60,000 nt of DNA from Membranipora membranacea. Lineage: Eukaryota; Bryozoa; Gymnolaemata; Cheilostomatida; Membraniporidae. Below the pieces are notes generated by a model. It worked only from the letters and a program-made list of their open reading frames with translations, was not told the origin of the DNA and ran no database searches. Location: contig OU612066.1 of assembly GCA_914767715.1 (NCBI GenBank), forward strand, positions 875,001 through 935,000, written 5' to 3'. The position numbers and the translations under genes were made by a program. This document shows positions 35,201 to 46,600 of this stretch, piece by piece; positions within the stretch are counted from its first letter, which is position 1; each line of letters opens with the position of its first letter.

Positions 35201-36794
35201 CCATCGTTTGATCTGCCAGGTAAGGTGGTGAAGGGTACACTGAATAACAACATTCACAGTGCATAGTCAGCTAGAGGCTACACAATAGATGTCTGTTCTT
35301 TGTTTAGAGGTAATAAGAATTTGTCATCGACCGACTGGCAGACAACAGGACTGCTGCTTGTACTGTGTATCCTATGTGGAGTATTATCTTTATAAAATTT
35401 TAATCCAACAGGACTGCCAAACTTTGACCAGTTGTTCAACATTGACGTAGACCTCTTCTACATGCCGACTACTCTTGACTTCGGATTTGACTCACTGCCC
35501 TTTGAAGAGATCCTCTATCTCTCTTGGGATTGCAGTGATGAGCTGGCAAATATGTGTTCGATACATGACCAGTCGATCTATGACAACACAACTAGTAGTG
35601 ACTTCATGAATGATACCCTCTCAGTCTCAACCCTCTGTACCCAAGGATATGCTAGCAATGATGAACCATACAATTATACAGGCCTGAGGCACAGACGGGG
35701 TTTACCATCTGACTCTGATTCAAAGTTAGTTGTTATCTGCAATATGTCTCGTCGTATCAAACATATTATAAAATTCAAAAAAAAAGATTCTTTATGTTCT
35801 TATCATGAATATGACCTTCTTATAACTGGTATAATGATTATGATGACAGTGAGGATACTTGGAAAGTTTACTATATGATAATGAACTGTAAGCTTTCTTG
35901 TGTTTTCAGACTAGCTTCAGTATTGGAGGAGCTGCATAGCAAGAAAAGTGACAGTGTGAGACAACCCGCAGGCAATAAGATACATGCTGATACACAAACA
36001 GTGGAAGATAACGGAGTTGGGCTAGGCAGCGAGGTGGAGATTGATGATAAGCAGGCTGGGGACGACACCTATCCTAGCATCAAGGAGAACAGGATATCAG
36101 AACAGACTGCAGGTGTGTATGAGTTAACGAACGTTTACGCTTGTATTACATACAACTATAATATGTTAAGTTTGAGCACTTGTGTGACTTGTCAGCCCAC
36201 GCCTGATATTTGCACCTCCAGTCAATGACAGTCGGTTATTATGAGCAGGTCTAATAAATAGAAAGAAATATATGAACTAACCTTACAGGCAGATAGGGGA
36301 GATTGCAGGTAATAATGGCCTAATGGCACAATCCTAAGCTAACGGGAAAAAAACCTAAGTTTTACATTGAAGAAAAAACAGCGTCAACCGGCGCCAATCT
36401 TGTTTTACTGAAAATGAATTGTCTGAGAAGAGATTTTTGTACGACTTAATTTGACTTATAATGACTTCATTAATTGACTAAAATATGACTCTGATCATTG
36501 GGACTGCATAGAAGGTTATATAAATAATCTATATAAGCTATTTATACCGATGTTATTTTAGGTAGGCGAGTGGTTGGGGTCAGATTCCCTAGAAGTATAC
36601 AGAGGCCAAGACAGGATGACAAGCTGCTGACAGCTGAGGAGGCAGAAGAGAAGATAGTACATCTAACCCCTGAGCAGCGCTTCAGACTCAGAGATGTTAT
36701 AGAAGAGAAAATGTATGCTAGAGAACACGCCATCAGAGGTAAGGTCTGCCCTGCTGCCTACAAACAGAGGTGGTTAGCTCCATACCACTTTTAG
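32250..36794 (+). CDS. Unrecognised secreted, furin-site-containing protein (616 aa, ten exons)
   Basis: Exons: 32250-32254, 32496-32676, 33029-33266, 33518-33691, 34217-34433, 34693-34869, 35110-35219, 35412-35724, 35910-36112 and 36562-36794. All have GT-AG borders and together make exactly 617 codons. The protein starts MKTVVLLSLLLTLCSTS, a signal peptide split after five bases by an intron. It continues with amphipathic helical segments bearing scattered Cys (TKVSTDHAC, WACTK, SRCIDS, STCNK, EDLCIP, DCSDELANMC). Three R-X-(K/R)-R sites lie at residues 289-292 (RRKR after WNWG), 320-323 (RSKR) and 460-463 (RHRR). The last 150 residues are acidic then basic and charged. N-glycosylation sequons are present. 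I know no family with this layout. The final exon may instead splice onward at a gtaagg inside it. Confidence 0.75.
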
Positions 36795-38500
36795 ATAGGC
36801 CATTAAGGACCAGATGGGCTCAGATATCATACACTATTAAAATGTTGAATTCTGATCATCACACAGTATATAGAAATTAATAACTTCTTCCTTCCTAGAA
36901 TTTGGGTTATCAGATGATTTCACCCACTCATGGTTGGTTTAACCATTTTCGAACAAATTGACCCGATTATAATTCAAGCATTGATATGGAGTTTATCATA
37001 CCTCGCAGTCTCAAGGGCTCACACATCCCTGAGTCGTGTGCCACTCCATCTTCTATTACCTCAATTCTTGAAAGGATAATAAACATCATAGAAGTATTTT
37101 ACCTAAGCAGATATCAAATTAACATGAATTTTTGTGAATACAATAATGTTCTCTTATTGTTGCGTTTTCTGTTTACAGGAACGAATTAATTGGGTGGCTC
37201 CGTGCACCAATGCACCACAAGCAGTGAAAAATATATACATACAACTTTGGTGACAATGCACAGAACTCCCTGATATTCTCTTCTATAGATTCCATCACAG
37301 TTTTAAGTTTGATGAAGTGATTTTGTCATCAATATTTCTGTTTACCACTTGTTAGCACTTTTTCTGCGACTCGGGTTTCTGCTACAATTTTGTTACAGCA
37401 ATTTGGATATTGAATTACAACTAAATGTTGTAGGATTTTCATTGTTATATCATGAAACATTTTTGTGAACATTTTGCAAATCAATAAAAGGCAACTTCTT
37501 TCAAATCCTATAAAAACTAGGAGAATGGTTTCAAATTGATAAATAATTTGAAACTTCGTCACAAAAGTACATACAACTGCTTGACAGGGTCATCTGGTTA
37601 ACTGTCTTCACAAACAGAGACATATTAGCCTTTTAGGGATTTATGTGTGTAACAATGGGCCTTTAGTAACGAAATTAACGGCGTGCTAAGGCACAACAAC
37701 CTGTGTCCTCAATTATTTTCATGTAAACATGTCCAACAGCAACAATACTTGTCTTAAAAATAGAAGATAAGTTTGCCCATACACTACACTGTAAGTTGAT
37801 GTTAGTTTTCTCGCCTAGGGTGATGAATTTATTTCTGCTAGGCTTTGACTGGAAAACAAACAATATCATTCCCAGCGAAAAAATGTGAAATCTTTGCCTA
37901 TTTTTGTGTTGTTACATTGAATACTGGCAAATTCTAATAGCAGTCACATATTACTTTGGAGTTGCCAAGTCTCAGATAAATTGAAGACAACTCACATTTT
38001 CCATGTAGGTACAAAGGTATAAATAACATAACGCAAGAAACTAGAATTAGCTAAGAATTGTAAAGCCAATGTTTACCTATGTCAACTATCTTACTTTATG
38101 AGTACGCTTATATGGTTATCCATGTCTATAACATATATAATGCATTGGATTTTACTAATCAGATTGAGTTCAGTGATATAATGCAATCAAGATGTAGCTC
38201 CATATTATATATATATATTATTATATATATATATATATACCAGGCTATATATATTATTTTGTTGAGGTTGCCATTGGTAGAGTATATTAAATAAAAATGA
38301 TACGGCTTAAAACTGATACTTATCATGAACCTTGCTGGCGGTAAATATGTAATCTACTGAAACACAAAACATCAGTTGTGGAAGCCTACACTAAACAATC
38401 GATAATTATCAATCACGAGTAGGACCTACACAAAACACCTTTATTGGAATCTGGTGTTGCATCTATCTTTCTAACTATTTTCAAGTTGATGTTTATACAG
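36795..38500. other. Region between the secreted-protein gene and the first esterase exons
   Basis: A possible extra 3' exon lies at about 37181-37249: acceptor gtttacag, then a frame reading ERINWVAPCTNAPQ to a TGA. It resembles a stretch downstream of the pseudogene copy. The remainder is AT-rich, with TA-dinucleotide runs at about 38,200-38,245 and no recognised gene. Confidence 0.4.
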
Positions 38501-39011
38501 GTGATATTCTGTATGATGTCGGAACCATCGAGACACTCAGCGATCACAGTCAGGGTAACAGATCGATCTACGCATATTACTTCACAGAGGGATATGAACC
38601 TCAATCTCCATTCATGGATATTCCTGACTGGTTGAGGCGCAGTGCTGATGACACCCAGGAGTTGCCTTTGTTGTTTGGTGCGGCTTTTATGAGTGATGAA
38701 TCTGAATCCATCTGTAGCGGTAAGTGATTAGTATTGTCATCGTTAGAATCCTTCTTTTTTTACAATATCTTTACCTGACAGACACAAATGATTATTTCAT
38801 GCATATTTTGCTCCGTAAATCGCAACCTCATTGGTATCAACGATATACTGGCTGAATCAGTTTATATTATTATTATAATATATGTACATGCATCCCGGTC
38901 AACCTGGTCATCAATATATACAGTATGAATTGGGCAAAGCTGAAAAGACGGCTCAGATTTACGGATGTAACCTTAATTGTATCATTCAAACTATGATTTC
39001 TTTTTCTGATA

Positions 39012-39270
39012 ATACCATATAGTAGGAGGTAGCTCAGTTGGTTAGAGCGCCTGCCCTTTAACGCCTGCCCTTTAACGCGCAAGCGTTGGAGGTCCTGGGT
39101 TTGAATCCCGCTGCAGTCTACTGACTACTGGGCTCATATGACGCCCCAGGTGTGCTCTGACCTGCCTGCAAACTGAGAGCAGCTTGGCGCCGAATACGGC
39201 GGCCGCGCCCTTAAGGCTCTGATATTTCTCAGTCCTCGGACGGAGACAACCCTTGCGATTTTTTAACCCA
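39012..39270 (+). repeat. tRNA-derived SINE-like element
   Basis: tagctcagttgg (39030-39041) is a perfect A box and ggtttgaatcc (39098-39108) matches the B box. AGTAG near 39021 can pair with CTACT near 39118 as an acceptor stem. The anticodon region is broken by a duplicated gcctgccctttaac, so it is not a working tRNA. A GC-rich tail (ggcgccgaatacggcggccg) follows, as in SINE bodies. It lies in an intron of the esterase fragment. Confidence 0.65.
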
Positions 39271-39530
39271 TTTGTGTTGAAAATCTAAATTGACTACTAG
39301 TATTTTTGTGTGTGTTTTTTTTCAGATCTAGTAGCGAGTGACTGGCTTGCAAATCTTTTGTTCAATCTGTCACTGACTAGTTTGTACCGTCAACTGTCCG
39401 AAAGAAGACTATGTGGACAAACTTTGCCATATCAGGATGAGTGTTATTGACGAAGATATATCTCCTACCAGCTAGTAGCTACATCGACAACAGTATAAAC
39501 ACGGTTACAAAGTAATAGTCATAATTATGA

Positions 39531-39986
39531 CCCTGTTTATGACAAAACAGAGGGTGGGCTGCCCCTAAAGAGGGACGCAAGTTGCCCGGAGTCCTCGTAC
39601 TGAGAGTGTGATACATCCTAGTAAACTAGAATGCATCCTAAAGGTGAGGCCATGGTGGACCTCCTAATCATAAGTGTGCAGCAAGCTGCCAGAAACTGAA
39701 ACAGGCACTAATCAGCCATTGGCAGCGACACTTTGATCTTAGCCAATAGGCCGAGAAGCCCTGTTTATGACAAAACAGAGGGTGGGCTGCCCCTAAAGAG
39801 GGACGCAAGTTGCCCGGAGTCCTCGTACTGAGAGTGTGATACATCCTAGTAAACTAGAATGCATCCTAGAGGTGAGGCCATGTTGGACCTCCTAATCGTA
39901 AGTGTGCAACAAGCTGCCAGAAACTGAAACAGGCACTAATCAGCCATTGGCCATGACACTTTGATCTTAGCCAATAGGCCGAGAAG
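39531..39986 (-). repeat. Two 228-bp tandem units resembling the 5' end of U2 snRNA
   Basis: Units 39531-39758 and 39759-39986 differ at only a few positions. Read on the minus strand each begins CTTCTCGGCCTATTGGCTAA followed by GATCAA, differing from the U2 snRNA 5' end by one base in that stretch. About 17 extra bases then intervene before TAGTGCCTGTTTCAGTTT, which resembles the U2 branch-site-pairing region. The Sm-site consensus is not visible and the 3' part diverges. A third, 20-bp piece of the same start lies at about 40,012-40,031. These are U2-derived repeats or very divergent U2 paralogues. Confidence 0.6.
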
Positions 39987-40134
39987 AGTATAAGTGTCTG
40001 CTTACATTATGAAGCCAATAGGCCGAGAAGCTACGTTAAAAAATTGATGTGACAGTATTCCAGAAGTGCCAATTTCTTGACAGTCAATTAAAAAGACAAA
40101 TATCGAAGGATGTGCTTCAGTGTTTACTAGACCA

Positions 40135-40318
40135 AAGTTGATCCAGATTGCCTGCCTGGTTTTGGGTTTTATGGATTTCGGAAAACAGAAAATCCACAAC
40201 GAAACCGAAAAACCTAAATGCCGTGGCCACATGACAAGACTAAGTTGCTCGCCTTCATGTGACCAGTGAAGGGGGAGCAACTCCGAATTCAGGCAAATAG
40301 ACCAAACCAGGTCTGTCT
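40135..40318. repeat. Dispersed hairpin repeat, copy 3
   Basis: It starts gttgatccagattgcctg and contains agttgctcgccttc opposite gaagggggagcaactcc, the same stem as the copies in BLTP1 introns. It ends accaaaccaggtc. Confidence 0.5.
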
Positions 40319-41618
40319 GGCTGGTCAAAAAGGTTACAAGGCGTAGCTATATTTAAGAACCGAGGTCATTCAGTTCATTGATTGGCATTCTGTCAAAGCT
40401 GGAGTGTGGATGGTGCCCACAGCTCAACATGCGTGCCATTATGCTAACTTTTGGTTGAAATAAATGGTGTTAGGAGAGATTATCAGGAAGCTCTGAATTC
40501 CAAGAGATAGAGTTCTCGCATATTGACCTGTAAGCTGTGGACTATTGATATCTGTGGATGATAACCTGATGCATTCCCTTGTTTTAGCAACCCTAACGGT
40601 CCTGCACCTTTGGGTAGAAGATCTGTGGTATGGCCTGAGTTTACCTCAGATACTGAATCTTATCTTGATATAAGGAACTGGTGGAGTCAAGTTATACAGA
40701 CACCTAATAAGGTGAGGCTGGAGAAACTGCAGAGTGGCCTTATAGGAAGTAGAAACGCTCAGTACATAGCTGACAAACCTCCACGTAACAGCCACAATCA
40801 TTGAGCCATAATTCAGACACTTTGACATCACAAATGCTTGTATTGGAGAAGTGCAGAATTTCTGATGATTTTATGCTTCAAATAAATATGAAGGATCCAT
40901 TATTGGACCCATTAGGGACCCATTATTGTCTGGACCTCAAAATCAAATAACATTAAATCCAACTTAATGAACCCCAACTAACAGCCAACTAAGATTTTTA
41001 CCCAAACACAAAAATTTATTTTTGCACTACATTACAATTTTTGTCTTTTTGGTTTTGATGTTTCCATTATTATGTCTCTGATTTTACAAGATATTAAAAA
41101 AGATAATTATCTAAATGATTGAAACATTAACAAGTGTATATGTAGTACATTATGACTGATATATGACTGATATATGACTGATATATGACTGAAGAGAGGA
41201 ATGTAACCCAGTGGGTAAAGCACAGTTGTTTTAAATACGAGAGGTCCGGTGTAAAGTTGATATCGGATACAGTGGCTTCAGAGAGAGCGCCTTACCCCAT
41301 CGTACTCATTGATTTCACATGCGCATTGAATGCCACCCTTTTGGGCATTTGGAGTTTCTCCACTGCTGCATTGTTAGGATAGTCTTTACAAACCTCACCT
41401 ATACAAACTCTGCAGACTTGTTGTTAAAAGTCCACCATAAACCTATAAACACTATTTTAAACTATTTATATTCTTATGAAGCCCACATAAGGTTTATGGC
41501 ATAGTATCACATCTAAAAACAAGCGTGAGTTTTGTAATAATAATATATGAGTAAATAAATCTTGAGAAACTTACACCCTAAGCAAAGGCAACGGTCTCGG
41601 GTCGTTAGCACACACAAG

Positions 41619-41714
41619 CCTCAGGCTGAAGGGGCCTCAGGCTGATGGGGCCTCAGGCTGAAGGGGCCTCAGGCTGAAGGGGCCTCAGGCTGAAGGGGCC
41701 TCAGGCTGAAGGGG
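41619..41714. repeat. 16-bp minisatellite, six copies
   Basis: Six copies of cctcaggctgaagggg, one with a single change (gatgggg). Confidence 0.95.
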
Positions 41715-42411
41715 CTGTTAAATAGGGCAGTCAAGCAAGGCCTAGCGGGTGCATAGACAAATAATGCTTAGACGGTTTGATTGATTGACTGTATGATTGT
41801 GACCCACTATAAATGTCGTGTGAGAAAACTCCTGGTACTTATACCATCCATCTTGATTTCCAAACTGAATACAACAAATCATAGATAAAAACTAGTAACT
41901 TAGCCATGTGCATAATTCATCCATATGAATGCATAATTGGCTGATTTTCTGCTCGGAGGTGAATACAGAATATGCCATAGTAAGCAAGAATTTGAATAGA
42001 CCCAAGAGATGCAAGTGGCTTTGCCCCGTGCTGTTAAGCCCACAAATCGATGGCTGATGTGAACTGTGACTTACAATAGAAGTATTGAGAAGAGAATGAC
42101 AGAAGAGGCTTCAGGAGATGACTTTATATAAAAAAGGTCAATCATTATGCTGACCAAATTATGTTTCCCCTAAAATTAACTTCTGTGAGTACACTCCAAA
42201 CCCAGCTCATTGGGAGATATGATAGTTTTATTTTACGGGTATAAACACTGAAAACACATCTCAATGTAAAATTTTCACCTCCTCGATTGAATAATTTTTG
42301 ATCCTATTAGTAATCCAGTAAAAGTTTTGCTATTAAAACTAACACTGATACTCAGCCATGTTTCCGACATAAATCAATTTATTGAATAATAATACTTTAT
42401 TCTTCAAATTT

Positions 42412-42630
42412 TCAAATAAATCTATAAAATCGCTTACAATGTTCACCACTGCACATTCTGCATTCCGCTGCACAGTCCAGGACAGAACTGTTTCCCCAAG
42501 CTGCGGAACTACAGATTGCTGGATCACTTCTACTGCAGATTGCAAATTGGCGTGAGGGAAAACTAGGTACGACTTTGAAACCTTTCTTTCTTAATATTCT
42601 ATCATTATTATATGACATGGTGTTGAACAA
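42412..42630 (-). other. Possible last exon of a Cys-rich peptide gene (low confidence)
   Basis: A minus-strand open frame ends in a compact Cys-rich stretch: six Cys in the last 45 residues, spacing C-x7-C-x11-C-x3-C-x2-C-x4-C, ending HCKRFYRFI. Two AATAAA signals follow within about 50 bp of its stop, as expected for a 3' end. I see no signal-peptide exon. It may be chance. Confidence 0.22.
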
Positions 42631-43647
42631 GTGCTTAAGCCATTCACTTATGTATTACCAGTAAACACCCGTAACATAGACCTCCAAGACTGAAAAAAAT
42701 ATAGACACATAGAATATTTACTTATTGATACAAAACTCAACATTTTGTAAACAATAATATGTTTTATCATCACAAACAGTGGCAGAAAATAACGCTGTCG
42801 AAATGCATAGTTCAAACCCTAGCATGCTGTTCATGCTAGCTGTAGTAATACAGTCATATCAATAGTGTCATCAACCAGCAAAGTGGTCACACTAAATCAT
42901 TGGAGGCAACTCCAAACATACACCGTACTGTTTGGTACAGAAATGATCGTTACATTCATAAGCAGGTCTCAGTGCATTGATATGCGTATCTCAGAATGCA
43001 TATTTTGATATGGGGGCCATATAATCTGCTATACCAGTCATTTGGGTATGCAAATTTTAAGGATATATGTAAATCAGATTTAACGCCCTTTTTTGGTAAA
43101 ATATGCAGTTTTATCTTTTCTTGAATATGCAGATAATCTTAGCTTATTTCTGACAATTTTACTGTTACACACACTACACTAAATTTCTCAAACTATAAGT
43201 CTCATTCAATTGATATGTCCATAAGAATCAGTACAAGTAAATCTTCTTCGTATTGGTACAAGAACTGGGAATGCAAAAGCTTTTATTGTCATATTTATTG
43301 GTCCTGTTGGTCCTGTGATAAATTTTTTTAATGACTCATCCTGTCCTCTTTCATTTGTATCAAGTTACCACACTGTCAGGTCGCTGTATATCAAGATTGC
43401 AAATCGATCGGACAGAATATTGCTGTAAGATTTGGAAATAATTTTGATTACTTTATTGGGTTAAACTTAATCCTGCATGTACTGCAACTATTCACTTGTA
43501 TATGTAAACACTGTTAACAGGAATCTTGCAGACTAACCAAAAATGGCATTTCGAAGTGGTTTTTACATGGACTAGAAACTTTAAAAATCTTCATACCTTT
43601 TCTTCCTTTTCTTTCAATAACAGAAACTATTGCTATCGGTAATCAGC

Positions 43648-46600
43648 ATGGACACATTCTTTTTAAGTATGCTGTTGGCGCTAGCTTTGGTGATAAACTT
43701 CTCTACAGGAACAGCATCAAACCCAGAAATCACTCTTAGACATGGGGACAAACACCGAGGATTAACAGCACCGTTCGGCACATCAATGGTAGATGCATTC
43801 ATAGGTAAGACATTTTTCATCCAATACTAGTAACTGTTCATTTCTGATGCACCAAACTGATTGATTATTATTTTGGTGTTCAGTGATTAACAATGATCAT
43901 GCTCTCTTTAGACCACCATTCTTATAGTTATATAGGTGTGAGATATGCAGAGCCGCCTGTAGAAAACAAGAGATTTAAGAAACCAATAGAAGCTCAAGGG
44001 TGGTCAGGGATACGAGAAGCTAACAGAACTGGTAGTATGTGCTTTCAGGGAACCTTTGGTAAGTCAATGAAAAATTAATTAATTCAGTCTTGTGACTGCA
44101 GATAAATAAATTCTTAATGGCTGTGTAAAGAATGGAAGAATCTGGGAAGAAATGTATTTCTTTTCACGTAAATTATTGCTCCACAATAAATCAACAGGCT
44201 GCAACTTCATCATTTGATTCATGTATTTATTTGAACACAAAAACATTACAGTAACAGGTAATCATATGAGTAGGTAATTATTCTGGCACTGATAGATATT
44301 ATAATGGATGAGGGGAACATTTCTGACCCTGAACAAGCATATAATGGCTATTTCTCGTCTTTGATTTGTCCACAAGTTCAGAATCAAGAATAGCTGACCC
44401 TTTTTAAATTTTGTCAAGCAGCTTGCCTGAGTTTTTGACGGCCATTACTGGGATGTTAATCAATGCATAACGTAAAAGCTGCCAGATTTCCAGCTTTATT
44501 TAGATCCTGACACAAATTTTGATACTGATGGTATTAATAATAGCCATGTTATATATTTTACCACTGATCCATAAATTCATTCCAGTATTTTATCATACCG
44601 TTGTATTTTGGCGAAGAATAGAATGCCCGACTTGTTGGTGAATACCAATTCACCCCAGCTGTGACCGCATAACTCTCAGTGATTGTAAGTCACTGGCTCC
44701 ATGATTGGTCTCCAAAATGTAACTTTCGATCACCAGATCGTGGGGATGATCGGCCTTCAAAGGAGGATAAGCAAAGGGAATCACTCAACTTATGCTTACT
44801 ACTACACTCAGATTCTTCCATCTCCTCTCAACTCAATTGGACTTCAAACTCCTGATTGGTCTAGACGGTCAGCTGACCATGGAGAGGAACTTCCGCTGGT
44901 ATTCGGTGCACCTGCACTGGAACGAGAGACCAACAAAGTATGGTTAGGTATGTAAGACTTATCCAAGGAGTTAGAGTCTCTAACTCCTTGATTTATCTAA
45001 GGAAATCAGTTGGTTTTTATGATAGCTGTGGGGTGTCATTTGGATGCTGAATTACTCTTCATATAGTGTACAGTATGGGGATGTAACAAAAATGAAGGTT
45101 GTACTGTCGAGCAGGGCGCACCGTCTTAGGCAGGGAGGTTCATGGTGAAAGCCTAAACACGTTTATGTAGTGCTGTCTACATATTCACTAGCTCGTACTT
45201 TAAGGTTAAAAGATCTTTATTCACGCTGGTGCAGGTCCACTTTCTCTCAAGTCGAACACTGCTCTGCTCTCAGTTAGTAAAACATGGCAGACTAAGTGCC
45301 TGCACAATCTAGGTTAATTCGAAATCATTACATAATGATGTCTGCTACACGTAAATCCACACAATTATCAAACACAGCAAAATCAACATTATTAACTAAT
45401 AAGCTCAGGTAACTCAAACAATCTGCAATCAATATGTAGGGCATTAAATGAGGTGTTTATCTCAATTACTGGTCAGCAACCAAAATCATTATTTAACTAC
45501 ATCATCACATACAGTTTGTGTTGTGTGATGTTATTGAAAATGTGGAAGAGTGAGTGTGAGTTCGAACATATGATAACGAGATGGAAATAAGGGAAAGAGC
45601 AAGCTGTTGTTTATGCTTCTTTGTTTCTCTATTACACAAACTCAGCTGACAATAACATCATTGGCGAAAATACATTAATGATTAATCACCTCTAAACTGG
45701 AAATGTATCTACTTGAGAAGACTTTAAAGGCCTAATTTCCCAACACAGGTTTATGAAAGATGTTACTATTTTACCAGGGAGTTACAGAAACTCCTTGATT
45801 TTACAATGTTGCCCTGGCAATGAACAGTTATGTGGAAAGCATGAGTCATTTTTTATATCAAATCAGAATCAATCTCATGCACTAAGTTTTTAGAAATAGA
45901 ATAGATAGCAACATTAATTTTAAAAACCATATAGCGCAGATTTGCAAAAAATTAAACTACGATATTTTATTGTTGCGAAGTATCAGACGTTTTTTAGGTG
46001 TGCCAACAATTGTTTAATTTATATTATACTTTCTTCTATCCACACCTTATTTAGGGAATTGAGTTATGGGGTCATGCAGCCCAAAGTGCATTGAATGAAA
46101 TTTTATTTTTACAGAAAGCTGCATTGTGTGTGATTTTGAAAATACCACCTGGAAAACATTTGGCATCAAATTTAAAAAACCTGAAAACCTAAAAATCATG
46201 CCAGTTTCGATGCTATTTGAATATCGTTAGATTCTTTTCTTCTTAAAACATGTAAATGAAAACAATTTGCACCCTAAATTAAACCATAACGAAAAACACG
46301 CTCAAATTTGAAACATCAATCTCAGAGAGCCAACGATTGTAGAGGGAAAGGGAGTCAACCTGCTCCACAATTACCTTATGGGGTGGAGAGGACCGGGCCG
46401 TCGGGGCTGCGGGGCTTCCGGGTCGGATGAGGGTGGTCTCAGCTATGTCACTCTAGTTGCTCTCTCTTTGGCATACCATAGACTATCAGACCACACTGCT
46501 GCATTTTTTATCTATGTATTTAATCAAGTATTTTACTAGAAATTTTCAAGCAGAAACCTTAAACAAAAACAAAAAAATTAAAATCATATGGAAGTGAAAC

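Larger units (their letters stand above)
38501..40804 (+). pseudogene. Carboxylesterase/cholinesterase-fold C-terminal exons lacking the catalytic His (partial)
   Basis: Exons: 38501-38719, 39326-39383 and 40588-40804, phases 1 and 2 matching. The translation follows the family C-terminus: GDILYDVGTIETL, RSIYAYYFTEG, then DWLRRSADDTQELPLLFGAA, NPNGPAPLGRRSVVWPEFTS and YLDIRNWW. In active enzymes the HG.ELP..FG box supplies the catalytic His; here the aligned residue is Asp (ADDTQELP). No N-terminal or nucleophile exons are visible upstream. It is therefore either a gene fragment, a non-catalytic relative of the neuroligin type with distant upstream exons, or a tail captured by the gene upstream, whose last exon has a compatible phase-1 donor. 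Confidence 0.7.
40805..43647. other. Intergenic region between the two esterase loci
   Basis: No firm gene is seen. It contains a four-fold atatgactg repeat (about 41,150-41,193), a 16-bp minisatellite (41,619-41,714), and a Cys-rich minus-strand open frame at 42,412-42,630. The rest is AT-rich. Confidence 0.5.

Noticed and set aside
37181-37249. Eleventh exon of the secreted-protein gene
   Set aside because: It has a good acceptor and a similar stretch near the other copy, but the phase does not follow from the tenth exon. Noted only as a possibility.
39012-39119. Functional tRNA gene
   Set aside because: The A and B boxes are good, but the anticodon arm is disrupted by a duplicated 14-bp segment and a SINE-like tail follows.
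46380-46440. CpG-rich promoter or gene start
   Set aside because: A short GC-rich patch directly after a decayed LINE, without a coding continuation; most likely part of a repeat.
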